A DNA stretch of 64,000 nucleotides, taken from assembly GCF_032118995.1 (NCBI RefSeq), contig NC_092650.1, positions 17,851,501 through 17,915,500 on the forward strand, read 5' to 3'. This document shows positions 36,401-46,403 of this stretch, piece after piece (within the stretch, counting starts at the first letter, position 1; every line of letters starts with the position of its first letter). The position numbers and the translations under genes are program-made. The notes beneath the pieces are model-generated. The model did not search any database, was not told where the DNA came from, and saw nothing but the letters and a program-made list of their open reading frames with translations. The stretch is from Asterias amurensis. Taxonomy: Eukaryota > Echinodermata > Asteroidea > Forcipulatida > Asteriidae.

Positions 36401-39400
36401 AGAACGCTGAGCTCGACCACCCTCTGTGTCGTCTGTGGACGCGGCGTATCAATACCGCGCAATACGCGCGTATGGCAAAATTATCATCGTGTGACACGCG
36501 CGTATGGCAAAATGGCAAGATGTCAGCGCTTTCATTGGTCTGTGTATGTCATTGTATGGAAAAATATTTTGCCATACACGCGTTACGAAAATGGCGTATG
36601 CGCGTCCATAAAAATGGTCTCACAACGAAACTGCACGCACAACGAGACACTCAGCGTTCTCCGGGTTCTATTTCTATGGCCTGTACCTGTGTACTTACTC
36701 TTTGTTTCCATAGTGCTGCCACGCCGTCACCATACCATCGGCTAAACCTTGCAGCGAGGCATTCTCAGGGATGTGCGACTCGATGTCAGTGGGACACAAA
36801 TGCAGACCCAGTGTATATCTAGAACCAAGAAGTAGAAAATCACCTTTAAATTATTAATAATATTGTTAATAACAGTTTATATGTAAATACCACAGCAGTC
36901 CTATCGACCATGTTTACTCAAGTATTAAAGGGTATTATGTACTTTTTTCAAAGAAAAAACACAATGTCCACAGATTTACATTAAACTTAAACTTAAACTT
37001 CCTTTGAAATTTTACTTACTGAGGTGCTGTAGTTTTTTGACAAATGGTAAAACAAATAAATTTTGTCTCAGTTTTAGCATGTAAAAACGTATTAACCAGT
37101 TATGCTATGGTTTTGGTATAATATCATAACTGGTTAATGGGATTTTACATGCTAAAATAATTTTCGTCTTCCTGAGACAAAAACTATTTTGTGGCTTGTT
37201 TTACTCATTTTCAAAAACTACACAACCTCAGTTAGTAATATTTGAAGGGAAGCTTTCCACTATCATTATCTTCAACCCTGTAAGTTTAATGTCAATCTGT
37301 GGAGGTTTTGAAAAAGTACCCAAATCCTTTAAAGGCAGTGGAGATTATTGGTAATTACTCAAACTAATTGTTAGCAAAAAAACTTACTTGGTAACACGCA
37401 ATGGAGAGCTATTGATAGTATAAATCATTGTGAGAAACGGCTCCCTCTGAAGTAACGTATTTTTTTCGAGAAAGAAGTAATTTCCACTAATATGATTTCG
37501 AGACCTCAGAATTTGAAATCAAGCATCTGAAAGCACACAAATTCGGGTGACAAGGGTGTTTTTTCTTCCATTATTAACTCGTGCATACATGTCTGTTGAG
37601 CTACATCAAGTGAGAATACTGGTCCTTCACAATAACAAGTTTTGTCCAGTGTCTTAAAGTTATGTGTTAATTTTTCTTGTGGGAAATTTAGGGGCAGATC
37701 TTCAAGAACCTCACTTGTGCAGATGTGTTAAATTGGCTGCCAAGCCCCCAAAGCTTGAAGCCATCGTGTTGGTTTCTATCTGCTTCATGGACTGCTGCCC
37801 GCCTTGTGTGTCGATCATGTAGTCTGATCGGAGAAGGGCTAACTTTATAGGCTAGAGAAAACGCAAATTAAAGAGAAAACGCAAGACTATTATTATTTTG
37901 TAACTTGTCATTTTAAATGTTTGTTGGTCAAGTAGTATCATGGCTGAAATTGGCACAATAAGAGTTGGACACAAACAAAATGGCATTTGTGTATATATAC
38001 TGAATGTGCCTACTGGGTTTTTACCAATATATTTTTTGACAATATTATATGTCTTGTTTAATATCCTTTTCTTTGTTAATTTCTATGATGTAATTTATTT
38101 AACATGATGTTGACATGTGCAATTCAGTTTTTAAAAGCGAGACATGTTTTAATATACAATTTTTTAATTGAATCAAATGAATTCTAGCCAGGTTGTCAAT
38201 GGCGCTTGAGTCATCGTGCGAGAAAACAAAACTGCTTCTCTTAGTGTACTAGAAACCCATTGGATGGTCATTCTTGCACCTAGATGGTATTGAAAATACC
38301 ATAGTTGCTTCGCTCCACCCAGATATATATAAATAAAAACATTGCAAAAAAGAACCTAGCTGAGTCTTTCTGGACGATTAAAGTGTAGTTTATCCTTCCA
38401 GAAAAACCTATTTAGGGTCAAAACGTCACTTGGGCTGTTCATTATTTTGTGCATTTATACCATGGTTGGTACAACAATCGATAACAGCTAATTCTATTTT
38501 CTCTGTATGAATTTAACAAATACATTTATTTTTTATTTTAACTTTGAACTTGTTCAATTACACATTTATGGCACATATAATGATAAATGTATGATATAGA
38601 AATTGATAAAAGTTACTCTTCTACCTTTGTAAATCCGTCCTTGTGCACATCTTCATAGATTTCAAATAATTTGCGGGTGAAGTCATCCGTTTGTATTGTG
38701 CTGAAAAACATAGAAAGTCAAAGACTACATGATTTATCTTCATTATTATTATTATTATTTATTTGACCTCAACAAATACAAGTACATCAAAAAGCACAGC
38801 AAAAGTATGTTACTCCAATTCATGTTACTCCTGGTGCTTTTAACCGACTCTTAAATGGTTTCTTAATAACATTCCATCAAATGACCTCTACCATACAAGA
38901 TATAATTTTATTTCAGGCAGAGGGAATAAATGAATCGTTACTTCCATTAAAACTTTTTTTTGTGACAAATGAATTATGACGTCATGCATGAATATTAAGA
39001 GGGGCGTATAGCCTCATTTTGGGTAAGAATTATGACGTCATGCATAAATACTAAGATATGTGTATGGGACGCGGGATCAGGGAGAACGGAGGCAGGCTTT
39101 AGAGCACGTTTTAGAGGGAAGGGGCAGGGAGCGGGGGGAACGGCACCTTTTATTTAACTGTTGCTATGGGACGGGATCATGAAGAACGGAGGCAAGTGAT
39201 GAGGTAATGAGTGTTCTCATTCTCATCCGTAAGTTAATTATTGTCATTAGCTTTTGGAGTATTCACCTATCTCTGACCCTACCTCACAGTAGACCTTCAT
39301 GTACCTTTTCGCAAATATCCATTGCGCAACTGTGTAATGAGGTGCATGCTGGTCTAAGAAGAATCAAACTTGATCCAGCAAGCACCTCATTCCTCATTCC

Positions 39401-39770
39401 TGACGAGCGCATACCATTCCGATAAGGTCTATACGGTACGCAATGTGCTACAAACTATTTTTAACCATTTTAACCTTTTCAAAGATGATGTCAGGAACTC
39501 TCGGTCCTCAGCGACTCTGTGCATCAGCAGATTGATGTGCGTCTGGATTCTGACCACCTTCTCAAACAGTTCCCTCGGGACAGGCGAGGGCAGCAGAGTG
39601 TGTGGGACGTACGTGATGCGATCGGGACAACACTCCTGCTCGGGTGACATGTACATGACCACGAGGCCGTGCGTCAGCGCCCAGTCTTTAGAGGAATCCC
39701 GGAGTTCGGTCAAGACCTCTGGGTCCAGCGGAAGTGGGACGCAGGAGAGCTGCTTCTCAGAGGATGCCAT
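24415..39770 (-). CDS. GSS: Glutathione synthetase, 10 coding exons, complete
   Basis: Catalyses ATP-dependent joining of gamma-glutamylcysteine and glycine, the last step of cytosolic glutathione synthesis. Exons in transcript order are 39475-39770, 38625-38700, 37715-37851, 36699-36818, 35604-35768, 33890-33962, 32592-32783, 31638-31719, 27796-27985 and 24415-24538. Together they give 1455 nt and 484 residues (human about 474). All junctions are GT-AG and phases agree. Diagnostic blocks in order are YVPHTLLPSPVP, LLRSDYM (130-136), ETNT with ASSFGG (150-160), QNIFDQR, DDMEVAVVYYRVGYVP, HLAGSKKIQQELSRPG, the glycine-rich ATP loop KPQREGGGNN (374-383), GAYILMERI and GHLLRTK (456-462). The start ATG has A at -3 and G at +4. 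A possible 5' UTR splice acceptor is at about 39838. The C-terminal lid reads EGGLTVGASVMDSP where the family usually has GGVAAG, which is unusual. The introns are packed with MITEs, a SINE and tandem repeats, but none interrupts the coding sequence. Confidence 0.95.
25074..26613. mobile_element. hAT-like non-autonomous insert within M7
   Basis: Edges are TAGCCTTGATCAAGGC and its inverse GCCTTGATCAAGGCTA, flanked on both sides by CTCCAGCTA as a probable 8-9 bp target duplication. The uninterrupted sequence is seen in M7 copy 1 (CATAGCTGGAGGG). A second inverted pair inside (GCCTTGATGG near 25267, CCATCAAGGC near 26427) suggests two layers. It contains a CA microsatellite near 26275 and a gene-like first exon, but no transposase. 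Confidence 0.55.
25449..25506 (+). other. Candidate first exon inside the insert
   Basis: An ATG (MVVVAMVAGEGEIPTSKSN) runs to a perfect donor, TCA followed by gtaagt. A TATA-like CCTATAAAC lies about 85 bp upstream. No later exon is identifiable. About 230 bp further, TTCCGGCAAGATGGCTACTT followed by ggtaag looks like a second first-exon of ETS/YY1-promoter type. It could be a captured promoter-exon or chance. Confidence 0.3.
27112..27290. mobile_element. M14 inverted-repeat element
   Basis: Termini ATAGACCTTATGCAAACG and TGCATAAGGTCTAT are inverted, with GACGTCA just inside each. It is about 180 bp and non-coding, in GSS intron 9. Confidence 0.7.
27362..27747 (+). mobile_element. M1 MITE (GSS intron 9)
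   Basis: TTAA at 27362-27365 followed by AGACACTGGACACTATTGG. The right end CACTGCCTTCAA has one changed base in the TTAA. It ends 49 bp from GSS exon 9 (27796). Confidence 0.85.
28480..28830 (+). mobile_element. Penelope-like element non-coding end (GSS intron 8)
   Basis: Holds CCCCTATAAATAACCTCTC followed by GTCGATGACTACAGCAAGC and TAGTCGAAACGTTGAACC. This layout resembles the hammerhead-ribozyme-bearing ends of Penelope-like elements. CTCCGCGGTAGTA occurs twice (28621, 28767). No reverse transcriptase remains here. Confidence 0.45.
28826..28905 (+). repeat. Dispersed 80-bp repeat, M10-like end
   Basis: Nearly identical to 7493-7580 (AGATACACACATGGTGTTAC ... CCTCACCATGCAATGCCTC). Confidence 0.6.
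28960..29770. repeat. Degenerate ~82-bp tandem repeat interrupted by M2
   Basis: Units containing a CCCTTTTNTGGAGGTGTACA / ACATTGCA-type block start near 29000, 29160, 29244, 29653 and 29735. The pattern is broken by the M2 element at 29308-29632, so the array is older than that insertion. Confidence 0.55.
29308..29632. mobile_element. M2 foldback MITE, centre partly lost
   Basis: TTAA at 29308-29311 then AGGAACACGTTGCCTTGG. The right end CAAGGCAATGTGTTCG is degraded. The left half of the palindrome survives to ATGGGAGTCAAAA and the right half is shortened. Confidence 0.8.
29771..30010 (+). mobile_element. LINE 3' end (5'-truncated)
   Basis: 29771-29863 encodes WNHLPQSVRLANSLSSFKSQ, LKTYLYPKLL and a stop, the usual C-terminus of CR1/Jockey-type non-LTR reverse transcriptases. 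It is followed by a short 3' UTR with AAGCGCTTTATAAG and a TTA-repeat tail. Severely 5' truncated, as is typical of dead LINE copies. Confidence 0.8.
30176..30488. mobile_element. M12 foldback element rich in CGATAT
   Basis: AAGCTTGGGCGATATCG at the left and TGTGATACCGCCCAAGCTT at the right are inverted. Multiple ATATCGCGATAT palindromes lie inside. Non-coding. Confidence 0.7.
30540..31380 (+). other. GSS intron 8 with two possible LINE tails
   Basis: The segment ending near 30790 and the segment ending in an (TAATC)n-like tail at 31345-31370 (GGGCATGACAAATAAAAATC) look like 3' UTR tails of non-LTR elements. No coding part is left. A CpG-rich patch lies at 30950-31110. Confidence 0.4.
31980..32353 (+). 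mobile_element. M3 MITE (GSS intron 7)
   Basis: TTAA at 31980-31983 and 32350-32353, termini AGCCATTATACACTTTCGG and AAAGTGTATAATGGCT. These ends are a better-matched inverted pair than in the other copies. Confidence 0.9.
33093..33190 (+). mobile_element. LINE tail fragment
   Basis: TTGTAAAGCGCTGTGGTACC and GAGCGCTATATAAACG followed by a T-rich end resemble the LINE tail at 29.9 kb. Confidence 0.45.
33578..33766 (-). mobile_element. tRNA-derived SINE, near complete (GSS intron 6)
   Basis: On the minus strand the A box (GGTAGTCTAGTTGGTAAGAC) and B box (GGTTCGAATCCCACCC) are followed by a tRNA-unrelated body, GGGAAAGTATTGAGTATACA and CACATCGGTGTATGGG, ending near TTGCAAATT-type sequence. The head is a degenerate tRNA without a proper acceptor stem, so it is a SINE and not a tRNA gene. 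Confidence 0.8.
34145..34306 (-). mobile_element. M1 MITE, one end only
   Basis: From TCATAGTTATCTCGCAACTC to CCAATAGTGTCCACTGTCT plus TTAA. The other half is absent. Confidence 0.75.
34573..35275. repeat. 209-bp tandem repeat, three copies (GSS intron 5)
   Basis: AAGCTGATGACAAATTTGTC recurs at 34573, 34782 and 34991 with an exact 209-bp period. Each unit ends in a series of TTTGAAATTT half-palindromes, which continue in decayed form to about 35275. Near identity between units indicates recent amplification. Confidence 0.9.
35769..36380. other. GSS intron 4, degenerate short repeats
   Basis: CAGACAGTAGGAGGGTTTA-type blocks recur near 36055, 36125 and 36232, giving a loose tandem pattern. 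Nothing else was recognised. Confidence 0.4.
36381..36679. mobile_element. M13 inverted-repeat element, intact (GSS intron 4)
   Basis: Termini CCATAGAAATAGAATACGGA and CCGGGTTCTATTTCTATGG, flanked by CCTGTA on both sides as a likely target duplication. It lies 20 bp from the splice donor of GSS exon 4 (36699). Confidence 0.85.
36925..37332. mobile_element. M5 TTAA-type MITE (GSS intron 3)
   Basis: TTAA at 36925-36928 then AGGGTATTATGTACTTTTT, and right end AAAAAGTACCCAAATCCT then TTAA at 37329-37332. Inside is an inverted pair (TTAACCAGTTATG / CATAACTGGTTAA). The subterminal CCTGTAAGTTTAATGTCAAT module is shared with M4. Confidence 0.8.
37329..37657 (-). mobile_element. M1 MITE sharing its TTAA with M5
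   Basis: Left TTAA (37329-37332) is the same four bases that end M5. Right TTAA is at 37654-37657. The right end (TTTGTCCAGTGTC) lies 58 bp from GSS exon 3. Confidence 0.8.
37852..39474. other. GSS introns 1 and 2, outside exon 2
   Basis: AT-rich sequence with a TTA microsatellite near 38748. TTATGACGTCATGCAT occurs twice (38976, 39029). A TAGACCTTCATGTACCTTTTCGC block near 39290 is related to M15 at 63.0 kb. Confidence 0.4.
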
Positions 39771-41159
39771 TGTGTCTGTTTTTGCTCTCACTTCTGTCAA
39801 TACTTCTTTGAGGTTGAAGGCTGGGTCTATGTTGAAGGCTAAGACAGAAATACCATAACAGCAGGTCTTGGATTTGTAACTGGACTGCAGGCCTTGGACT
39901 GGTTTCTCTCCCTTCTGGAGGTAACAATTCTTCGATGTGAACAGACAGCTGAACTTATGTTGCAATCTGAGAGAGAATTACTGAAACAACAGGACTCAGA
40001 ATTTACACTGGACAGGCCCTCGACTGGTCGTAGCGTCAGGCAAGTAAACTCAGCACTGTACAACTCCTGTGGTCTTGTGTTTATTTCAGCTTGAAATATA
40101 CCTCACTGTGTAAATAAAAAAGAAATTGATATTAATATGTTTCCATTTCGAGTCCGATAAATTTACTCACAATAAGTGTAACTACAACTTGTTTAAAATA
40201 AAACTTAACTTTTAAATTCTAATACCACCAGAATAGAATAGCTAAATAAGACATTTGATTTAAAAAAAACAAGCTCACTAAAAAGATAGAATCCGATAGC
40301 TAGCATGACTCAGCATTGTATTAATGTTTGCCATTGCAAGACTAGTATTTTTTTAGAACCTCTTATTGCTTTTCCTGTATGCTTCGTTTTTGAAAAGGCA
40401 AGGGCACCAAGGCATTTTCTTTTTGGCAAAGGGCACCCTATGAGGAAATTGTAAATTTCTACTGGAGCATTTTAAGGGCACCAAGGCAATGGCAAGGGGC
40501 AACGGAGGCAATCGCCTCCGTTGCCTCCGTGAAGTACAGGCCTAAAATTGAATGTCCCCTCTAACCTCTTGCACCTTGGTTGAGCATTCAGTCGTGAATT
40601 TGATTGTCCTGTGCTATGGACAGAATGTATACAGTACTGTGGCCTGTATGCTTCATTTATTAAGAGGGCATCAAGGCATGTTCTCCTTGGTAAATTTCTA
40701 CTGTCCATTTCAAGGCCACAAGGCAATGACAATGACCAGGGGGCATCAAGGCAATGAACTGGGGGCATGAAGGCAAATTCCTTCATTGCCTTCATGAAGA
40801 ACATTGTACATGTATCAGGCCTGTGTGGTCCATACCACAGTCACCAATACACCGATCCAATAGGCTCCACCCACGGTGCACGTGTATGTTCTACTGCCGT
40901 CATGAACGATGGTGTGAGCATGGAGGTAGAAATGGTGTGAGCGCAAGAACATGGAGCCTCTCCAATGACATTCTGCACGACTCTGTCGTGCGCGCCAAGT
41001 ATTACACGTGCACGCATTCGGACTTTAAAGTGTCAGACTTTTGGTAGGGCAATGGGTTGAGATTGGTCAATAGGCAATGGGGCAGAGCTTTTAATGCAAT
41101 AAGTCACTCATTCGAGACTGTGTGACAACTGACTAAAATAAGACATGGGTAATTATTTA
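39771..41159. other. Upstream of GSS: 5' UTR candidate and GGCAAGGGCACC repeats
   Basis: A possible non-coding GSS exon ends at 39838 (TTCTGTCTTAG acceptor). From 40390 to 40820, blocks such as AAGGGCACCAAGGCA and GGGGGCATGAAGGCA repeat imperfectly. A foldback GGAGGCAATCGCCTCC is at 40505. The GSS promoter itself could not be placed. Confidence 0.4.
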
Positions 41160-41935
41160 GCTCATTCTGAATAATAATACTGGTAGTCGTAAGTCGGACA
41201 CAAAGCTTAATCACGAGGGTAGACAAGTGAATGATCCCCATGAGGTCGCTGATATATTCAATAATTACTTCACTAACATTGGCCCAGCACTGAATAGTAA
41301 AATTCCACAAACAGATGTGTCATTTAGAGATTTTTTTAAATGTAATCACCCTGAATCAATGTTTTTCTACCCTACGGATCAAAAGGATGTTTGTGATATT
41401 GCCAAACCATTTAAGAACGGTAAAAGTGCTGGGTACGATGACCTGAGCCCTGATGTTTTTAAGTCCATTATTTCCAAAATTAGTCGGCCATTATGCCATG
41501 TTTGTAACTAATTTTTTGTCCATTTCTAAGGGTGTTTTTCCCGATAAACTTAAAATGGCCAAAGTGACCCCCATATTCAAAGTTGGAGACCAGTGTGAAA
41601 CCATTAACTACCGACCAAGATCTGTGTTATCATGTTTTTCTAAACTTCTCGAAAAAATAGTCTACATGAGAACTTCTTCTATATTATTTTTATTTGATAT
41701 TTTGTACAATGGTCAATACGGGTTTAGAAGTAATCATTCTACTGACATGGCTGTAATAAACCTGGTCCATAAAATTACTAAAGGTTTTGAGAATAACTGC
41801 ATATCGCGCAGTGTCTTTCTATTCTTGTCTAAGGGCTTCGACACCATCAATCACAAAATTCTGCTTCAAAAGCTTAATTATTATTGCATAAGATTTACTA
41901 CTCTGAATTGGTTTTTTAGTTATCTTACGAACAGG
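41160..41935 (+). mobile_element. LINE reverse-transcriptase fragment (CR1/Jockey type)
   Basis: Typical non-LTR blocks occur in order: VADIFNNYFTNIGPAL, FKNGKSAGYDDLSPDVFKSI, MAKVTPIFKVGDQCETINYR, LLEKIVYMRTSS, NGQYGFRSNHSTDMAVINL, LSKGFDTINHKILLQKLNYY and NWFFSYLTNRGK. One frame change near 41500 separates the first part from the rest. The FADD catalytic box and everything after block 5 are missing, so the copy is dead. R1 begins exactly where it stops. Confidence 0.85.
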
Positions 41936-42575
41936 GGAAAAATACAGAGGCTTAAAGAAGCCATGTGCCTTATATCATTTTCTAATATTTTTTGAGATTT
42001 TTTTTGTAACCCTCCGATCAATATTATTATTTATATTAAAATTTAAACGATCAGCTTGTTGATTCAATTATCACTGTTTATTTATAATACGCTTTATTAT
42101 AAATTTTAAGAGGAAAAAAACGGGAAAAAATAAGTAAAAATCAGATTTGAAAGCCAATGATTATTCACAATTTTTATTAAAATATTTATTTTTGTAATTT
42201 TTTGCAAATTACCATGGTAATTTTAAAATTTCATTAAAAGATATTTTGAATAAAACGAAGACTTTTGCTGGCTATAGAGTCATCCACAGAGTCTCAAAGA
42301 ACACTTGTAGTCACTGTAGATGTTTCTTCCATGTATGGATTCACCGGGAAACCATGCTTTCTTGTTTGCCGTGAAAACAGGAAAAATTCATAACAAATGG
42401 GGCCATTTCATGATTTGAAGTGATCAAAGATCAGTGTGTAGTGTGAACATTTCAATGTCCATCAAGTTTTAATATATGTTTGCATACTTACTATTAACAA
42501 AAGAAGGTAATTAGGGCACCAGTTGATATAATTATAAAGGCATCTTTATCCCAATTCAAAGAAAAAGGCATAATA
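41936..42575 (+). repeat. R1 dispersed repeat, copy 2
   Basis: Matches 10070-10700 from AATACAGAGGCTTAAAGAAG to CAATTCAAAGAAAAAGGCAT. It follows directly on the LINE fragment, raising the possibility that R1 is the LINE's 3' part or was inserted at that point. Confidence 0.75.
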
Positions 42576-42769
42576 CAATAGCGTGAAAACTGGTAAGGGG
42601 AGGATACCCACCCCCCTAAATAAAAACGAATAAAACAAATATAAAATAAATTTATATTTACAAACATCAATACAAAATTCATTAATGGGGTAAAACTCAC
42701 ACACAGTTTATTTGAATAAGTACGTAAATTACTTTATAAGCAAGTATCGATACAACTACTAACTAGTTG

Positions 42770-42840
42770 CGATGACGTAACCCTCCTCCGTCGATCTTGC
42801 CGCCGTCGGGGAGGAGGGTTACGTTATTATTATCGCAACT
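42770..42840. repeat. Foldback GTAACCCTCCTCC
   Basis: ACGTAACCCTCCTCC faces GGAGGAGGGTTACGT across about 28 bp (TCGATCTTGCCGCCGTC). A single arm of the same sequence occurs near 15140. Confidence 0.6.
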
Positions 42841-43321
42841 ACTTTTGAATTAACTTGCCCAACTTGTTTTGATGCTACCATACCACGACCAGTAGGCAGT
42901 AATTTGAGGTGTCGACTCGACCATCACAGCTAATACAAGAAGATTGTGTCCCTTCGGGGCCACCATAAAGATTGGATCTAAACACAAGAATACCATCCGA
43001 TGTGACTCAGCATTTATGCGGCAGTGGTGGTACGGTGACCTCTGAGATAAGTGGTGTGGTGTTACGAAACGTCGTGCATGGTGTGGTACTGGTACGGTGT
43101 CCTTGACATGCGTTACGTGTGTTAACTATTAGTGTTTGTGATATCGTGGTGCAGTGGTGCAGTCCAAACAGCGCCCTCTCCTGTCCGGACGTCCAGAGAC
43201 ACATAGCATTGTTGGATGGGGTTTGCAGCCCACTGCAGGGCCCAAAGTTGACTAAGCACAAAACAGCTTTGCTTAGGCCTACTAGAAAATGGTTATCAGC
43301 TAATATACCATGTTATGTGCA

Positions 43322-43731
43322 CAGTTTATTACCGGTTTCTTGCACATTTTTCTTATGCAGAATTGGCTCTACTTGTTTTTATCATCAATGTATTCTCCAG
43401 AAAACATGAAATACAGAATTTGCCATTGGTTAAAAAAAATACAAGTTTGTAGGGTTGCTGCTTACTCCTAGAATAATGCTGTCAATTGTAATTTCATACT
43501 CCCAGCAAAAAAAGGTTGTTTAGTGAAAAATGTTTATTACCAGTCTCTTGCACATTTTTCTTAAGCAGAATTGGCTCTACCTGTTTTTATCATCATGTAT
43601 TCTCAAGAAAACATGAAATACAGAATTTGCCTTTGGATAATAGTTGGTAGGGTTGCTGGCTACTCCTAGAATAATGCTGTCAATTGTAATTTCGTACTCC
43701 CAGCAAAAAAAGGTTGTTTAGTGTAAAATGC
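43322..43731. repeat. Two-copy ~205-bp tandem duplication
   Basis: TTTATTACCGGTTTCTTGCA at about 43325 and TTTATTACCAGTCTCTTGCA at about 43531 begin copies that share AGAATTGGCTCTAC, AAAACATGAAATACAG and ACTCCCAGCAAAAAAAGG. Non-coding. Confidence 0.85.
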
Positions 43732-44139
43732 GTAATTAATCAAAATCCATCTTTTAAATGTTTTTCGTACAAACTGAATGTTCCATCTGTCAACAATTTT
43801 GTTGGAGCCCACTTTGATCAATAACTTCCATATAAACCAGGAACTCGCCAGATATGCGACAGCCGTTTGAAGAACTTTATGCATACTGCATGTATGACAT
43901 TAAATTCCTCTATCAAGGTGCAGCCATCTTTGATTTTTCCCATTGATATCAATACCGAGGCTGGAAGAACTAAATAGTCTGGTTCCTATTTGCAAAATTA
44001 TTATTAGCATTCATTTTTGTTATTCAAAACAAGGACTATGACCAAGAAGAAAAGACAGAATGATAAAGGTGTGCAATGGTGTTCCACTTCTCAAATCTCT
44101 TCAAGTCTCCAATACAGGACAAACTGATTAAGCTTTAAG

Positions 44140-44310
44140 AGATAAGTTTTTGGTTTTACCCGTACACCGATATTAGCGCTGTATACTCAGTACTTTCCCC
44201 CGAGTTGTTTGATAATCACATTTATGATGCATATTACTCGGGTGAGATTTGAACCCGGTTCAATCCACGACCTTTGCAATTTTTGAGTAGTGTCTTAACA
44301 ACTAGTACAC
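44140..44310 (-). mobile_element. tRNA-derived SINE, degraded
   Basis: Same family as 33.6 kb. The body (ACACCGATATTAGCGCTG, ATACTCAGTACTTTCCCC) and B-box side are recognisable, with a duplication inside the box region. The head is worn. Confidence 0.7.
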
Positions 44311-44738
44311 TCCAGGGCAACGTGGTGGTCTTCTAGTTGGTAATGTTGCTCTTGCAAAGGCAGTGGGTTGGAATGTTTTCAGGAATTCTTTAGACCGCTG
44401 ACGGAGGATTACAACACCTAAAATGCTTTTAGAGGATACCCTAGCCCTATATTCCAATTGCTGGTATTAATTATGAAATGCAACCCCTTCTTGTTTAGTT
44501 CATGTGGAGACTCGAATTTGTAAACAAAAACCCAGAAAAACAGTTCCTTTAAATTTTCAATCGTTTATTTTTTTCAGAGAACTTATCAATTCCAACTTTA
44601 AACGTAAGAGGTTTTCAGTTTGTTTTTTTTTGCATCAAAAAGTATGTCAATCCTGCATGGTTATCACATTATAAATTTAAACTGAGAGAGGTTTGTGGTA
44701 ACACCATGTGAATATCACTTTATGAGTAGTAGTGGTTC

Positions 44739-45116
44739 TTAAAGGAACATTACAGAATTGGTTTTGCTAACAAAACAGTTGCTGGTAGTGTAAGCACTTT
44801 ATGTTATCCACCATATACATAAACTGACAAACCTGTAGAAGTTTGGGATCGATCGGCCATCTGGGTCATGAGAGAATAGTGAAAATCCGATAACATATTT
44901 TGCAGTGCATCGATGCCAAAATAAAAATGAATAAAACGCTCACTGAGCGATAAACTCCAAACACGAAGTTAGATTGTTTATTTCTCATCAACATTTCAGA
45001 CAGAAATATTTCAAGGGATGTTTTCAACTATCATCCTCATCAGACCGTGTAAGTTTTATGTCAATCTGTGATCTTCACGATTTTTGTTTCTTACCAATTA
45101 TATAACGTTCCTTTAA
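44739..45116 (+). mobile_element. M4 TTAA-type MITE nested in M10
   Basis: TTAA at 44739-44742 then AGGAACATTACAGAATTGGT, right end ATTATATAACGTTCCT then TTAA at 45113-45116. It carries GACAAACCTGTAGAAGTTTG near the left and GTGTAAGTTTTATGTCAATC near the right, modules shared with M1/M3 and M5. Confidence 0.85.
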
Positions 45117-45274
45117 AAGAACCAGTGGTTAATAACTTAATGCTTTGATCAGTATGCAATCAGAACTACTTCTACCCAAGACGATAAGAGATCCCCCCCT
45201 ACTGATCGAAGAAATTGAGTCGATGACCACCAGCTCTTTCCACAACCATCATACTCAAAAGGATATAATGGGTT

Positions 45275-45425
45275 GGGTGCGTTCGTTAGCTTCCCTGGGT
45301 CGACCCCGGTGTGTGTTTTTTTTTTTTTCCAGAACGAACGTGGGTAATTATCTGCACACGTTCGTCCTGGAAAAAAACCCGCCACACACCGGGGTCGACC
45401 CAGGAAAGCTAAATGAACGCACCCA
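45275..45425. mobile_element. M11 foldback element
   Basis: GGGTGCGTTCGTTAGCTTCC at the left faces AGCTAAATGAACGCACCC at the right. TGGGTCGACCCCGGTGTG and its inverse lie just inside. A single arm recurs near 53664. Confidence 0.8.
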
Positions 45426-45574
45426 ATAATTCAAATGGTGTAACCACAAACCTCTCTTAGATATACCACATGCAAAGTTTCAAATCCTACACACTCGAAA
45501 TTTTTGGAAGAGGCACTGATGATAGGAATATTCAATTAAACGTTTTGAATTTTAAATCTACTGAATACTTTAGC

Positions 45575-45954
45575 TTAAAGGCAGTGGACACTATTGGTAA
45601 TTACTCAAAATAATTATTAGCATAAAACCTTTCTAATGGCGACAAGTCATGGGGAGAGGTTGATAGTATAAAACATTGTGAGAAACATTTCCCTCTGAAG
45701 TGACGTAGTTTTCAAGAAAGAAGTAATTTTCCACGAATTTGATTTTAAGACCTCAGAGGTCTCGAAATCAACCATCTAAACGCACACAACTTCGTGTGAC
45801 AAGGGTGTTTTATTTCTTTCATTATTATCTCGCAACTTTGACGACCAATTGAGTCCAAATTTTCACAGGTTGTTATTTTATGCATTCTATGTTGAAATAC
45901 ACCAACTGTGAAGGCTAGTCTTTGACAATTACCAATAGTGTCCGCTGCATTTAA
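45575..45954 (-). mobile_element. M1 MITE, intact ends
   Basis: TTAA at 45575-45578 and 45951-45954. A full-length reverse-orientation copy with right end TGTCCGCTGCAT. Confidence 0.9.
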
Positions 45955-46059
45955 AAGAAACATAAACTATAAAACTGCTCTGTTTGAATAAGGATTTATT
46001 AATTTTGTTATATATTTTTTTTGTTAGAAACAAAGGTTTTTGCCATAGCTTCCACATTG

Positions 46060-46290
46060 GCATAGTGCGTCTACACTTAGGTGAGGTATGAGGTAGCACC
46101 ATGTGTAAATCTCTATACAGAAGTGTTGGTTTTTGACAGAACCGGTGGTTGACAATTTGACACCTCAATTCGATCAGTATGCTCTCTGAAACCACACTAC
46201 CCAAAAGAAATCAACTCATGGTGTTACCGCAAACCTCACCTAATTATAAATGTGTTCCCGCCGTGCAAAGTTTCAAATCTTACCAATCTT
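46060..46290. mobile_element. M10 element
   Basis: GTGAGGTATGAGGTAGCACC near the left faces GGTGTTACCGCAAACCTCAC near the right, followed by GTGCAAAGTTTCAAATC. Confidence 0.65.
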
Positions 46291-46403
46291 AACTCAGAAG
46301 TTAAAAAAATTATCATACAATCATCATGTAGAAATTTAAGTTTTTCTCAAGAATCATCGAGTTTAGGAATATTAAAATTCAAAAGAATACATTAGTTTCA
46401 GGA

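Larger units (their letters stand above)
44650..45505. mobile_element. M10 element split by M4 and M11
   Basis: GAGAGGTTTGTGGTAACACC at 44690 faces GGTGTAACCACAAACCTCTC at 45437. Two younger elements lie between. The outer ends include CATGCAAAGTTTCAAATCC at the right. Confidence 0.7.

Noticed and set aside
39370-39858. 162-codon plus-strand frame
   Set aside because: It is antisense to GSS coding exon 1.
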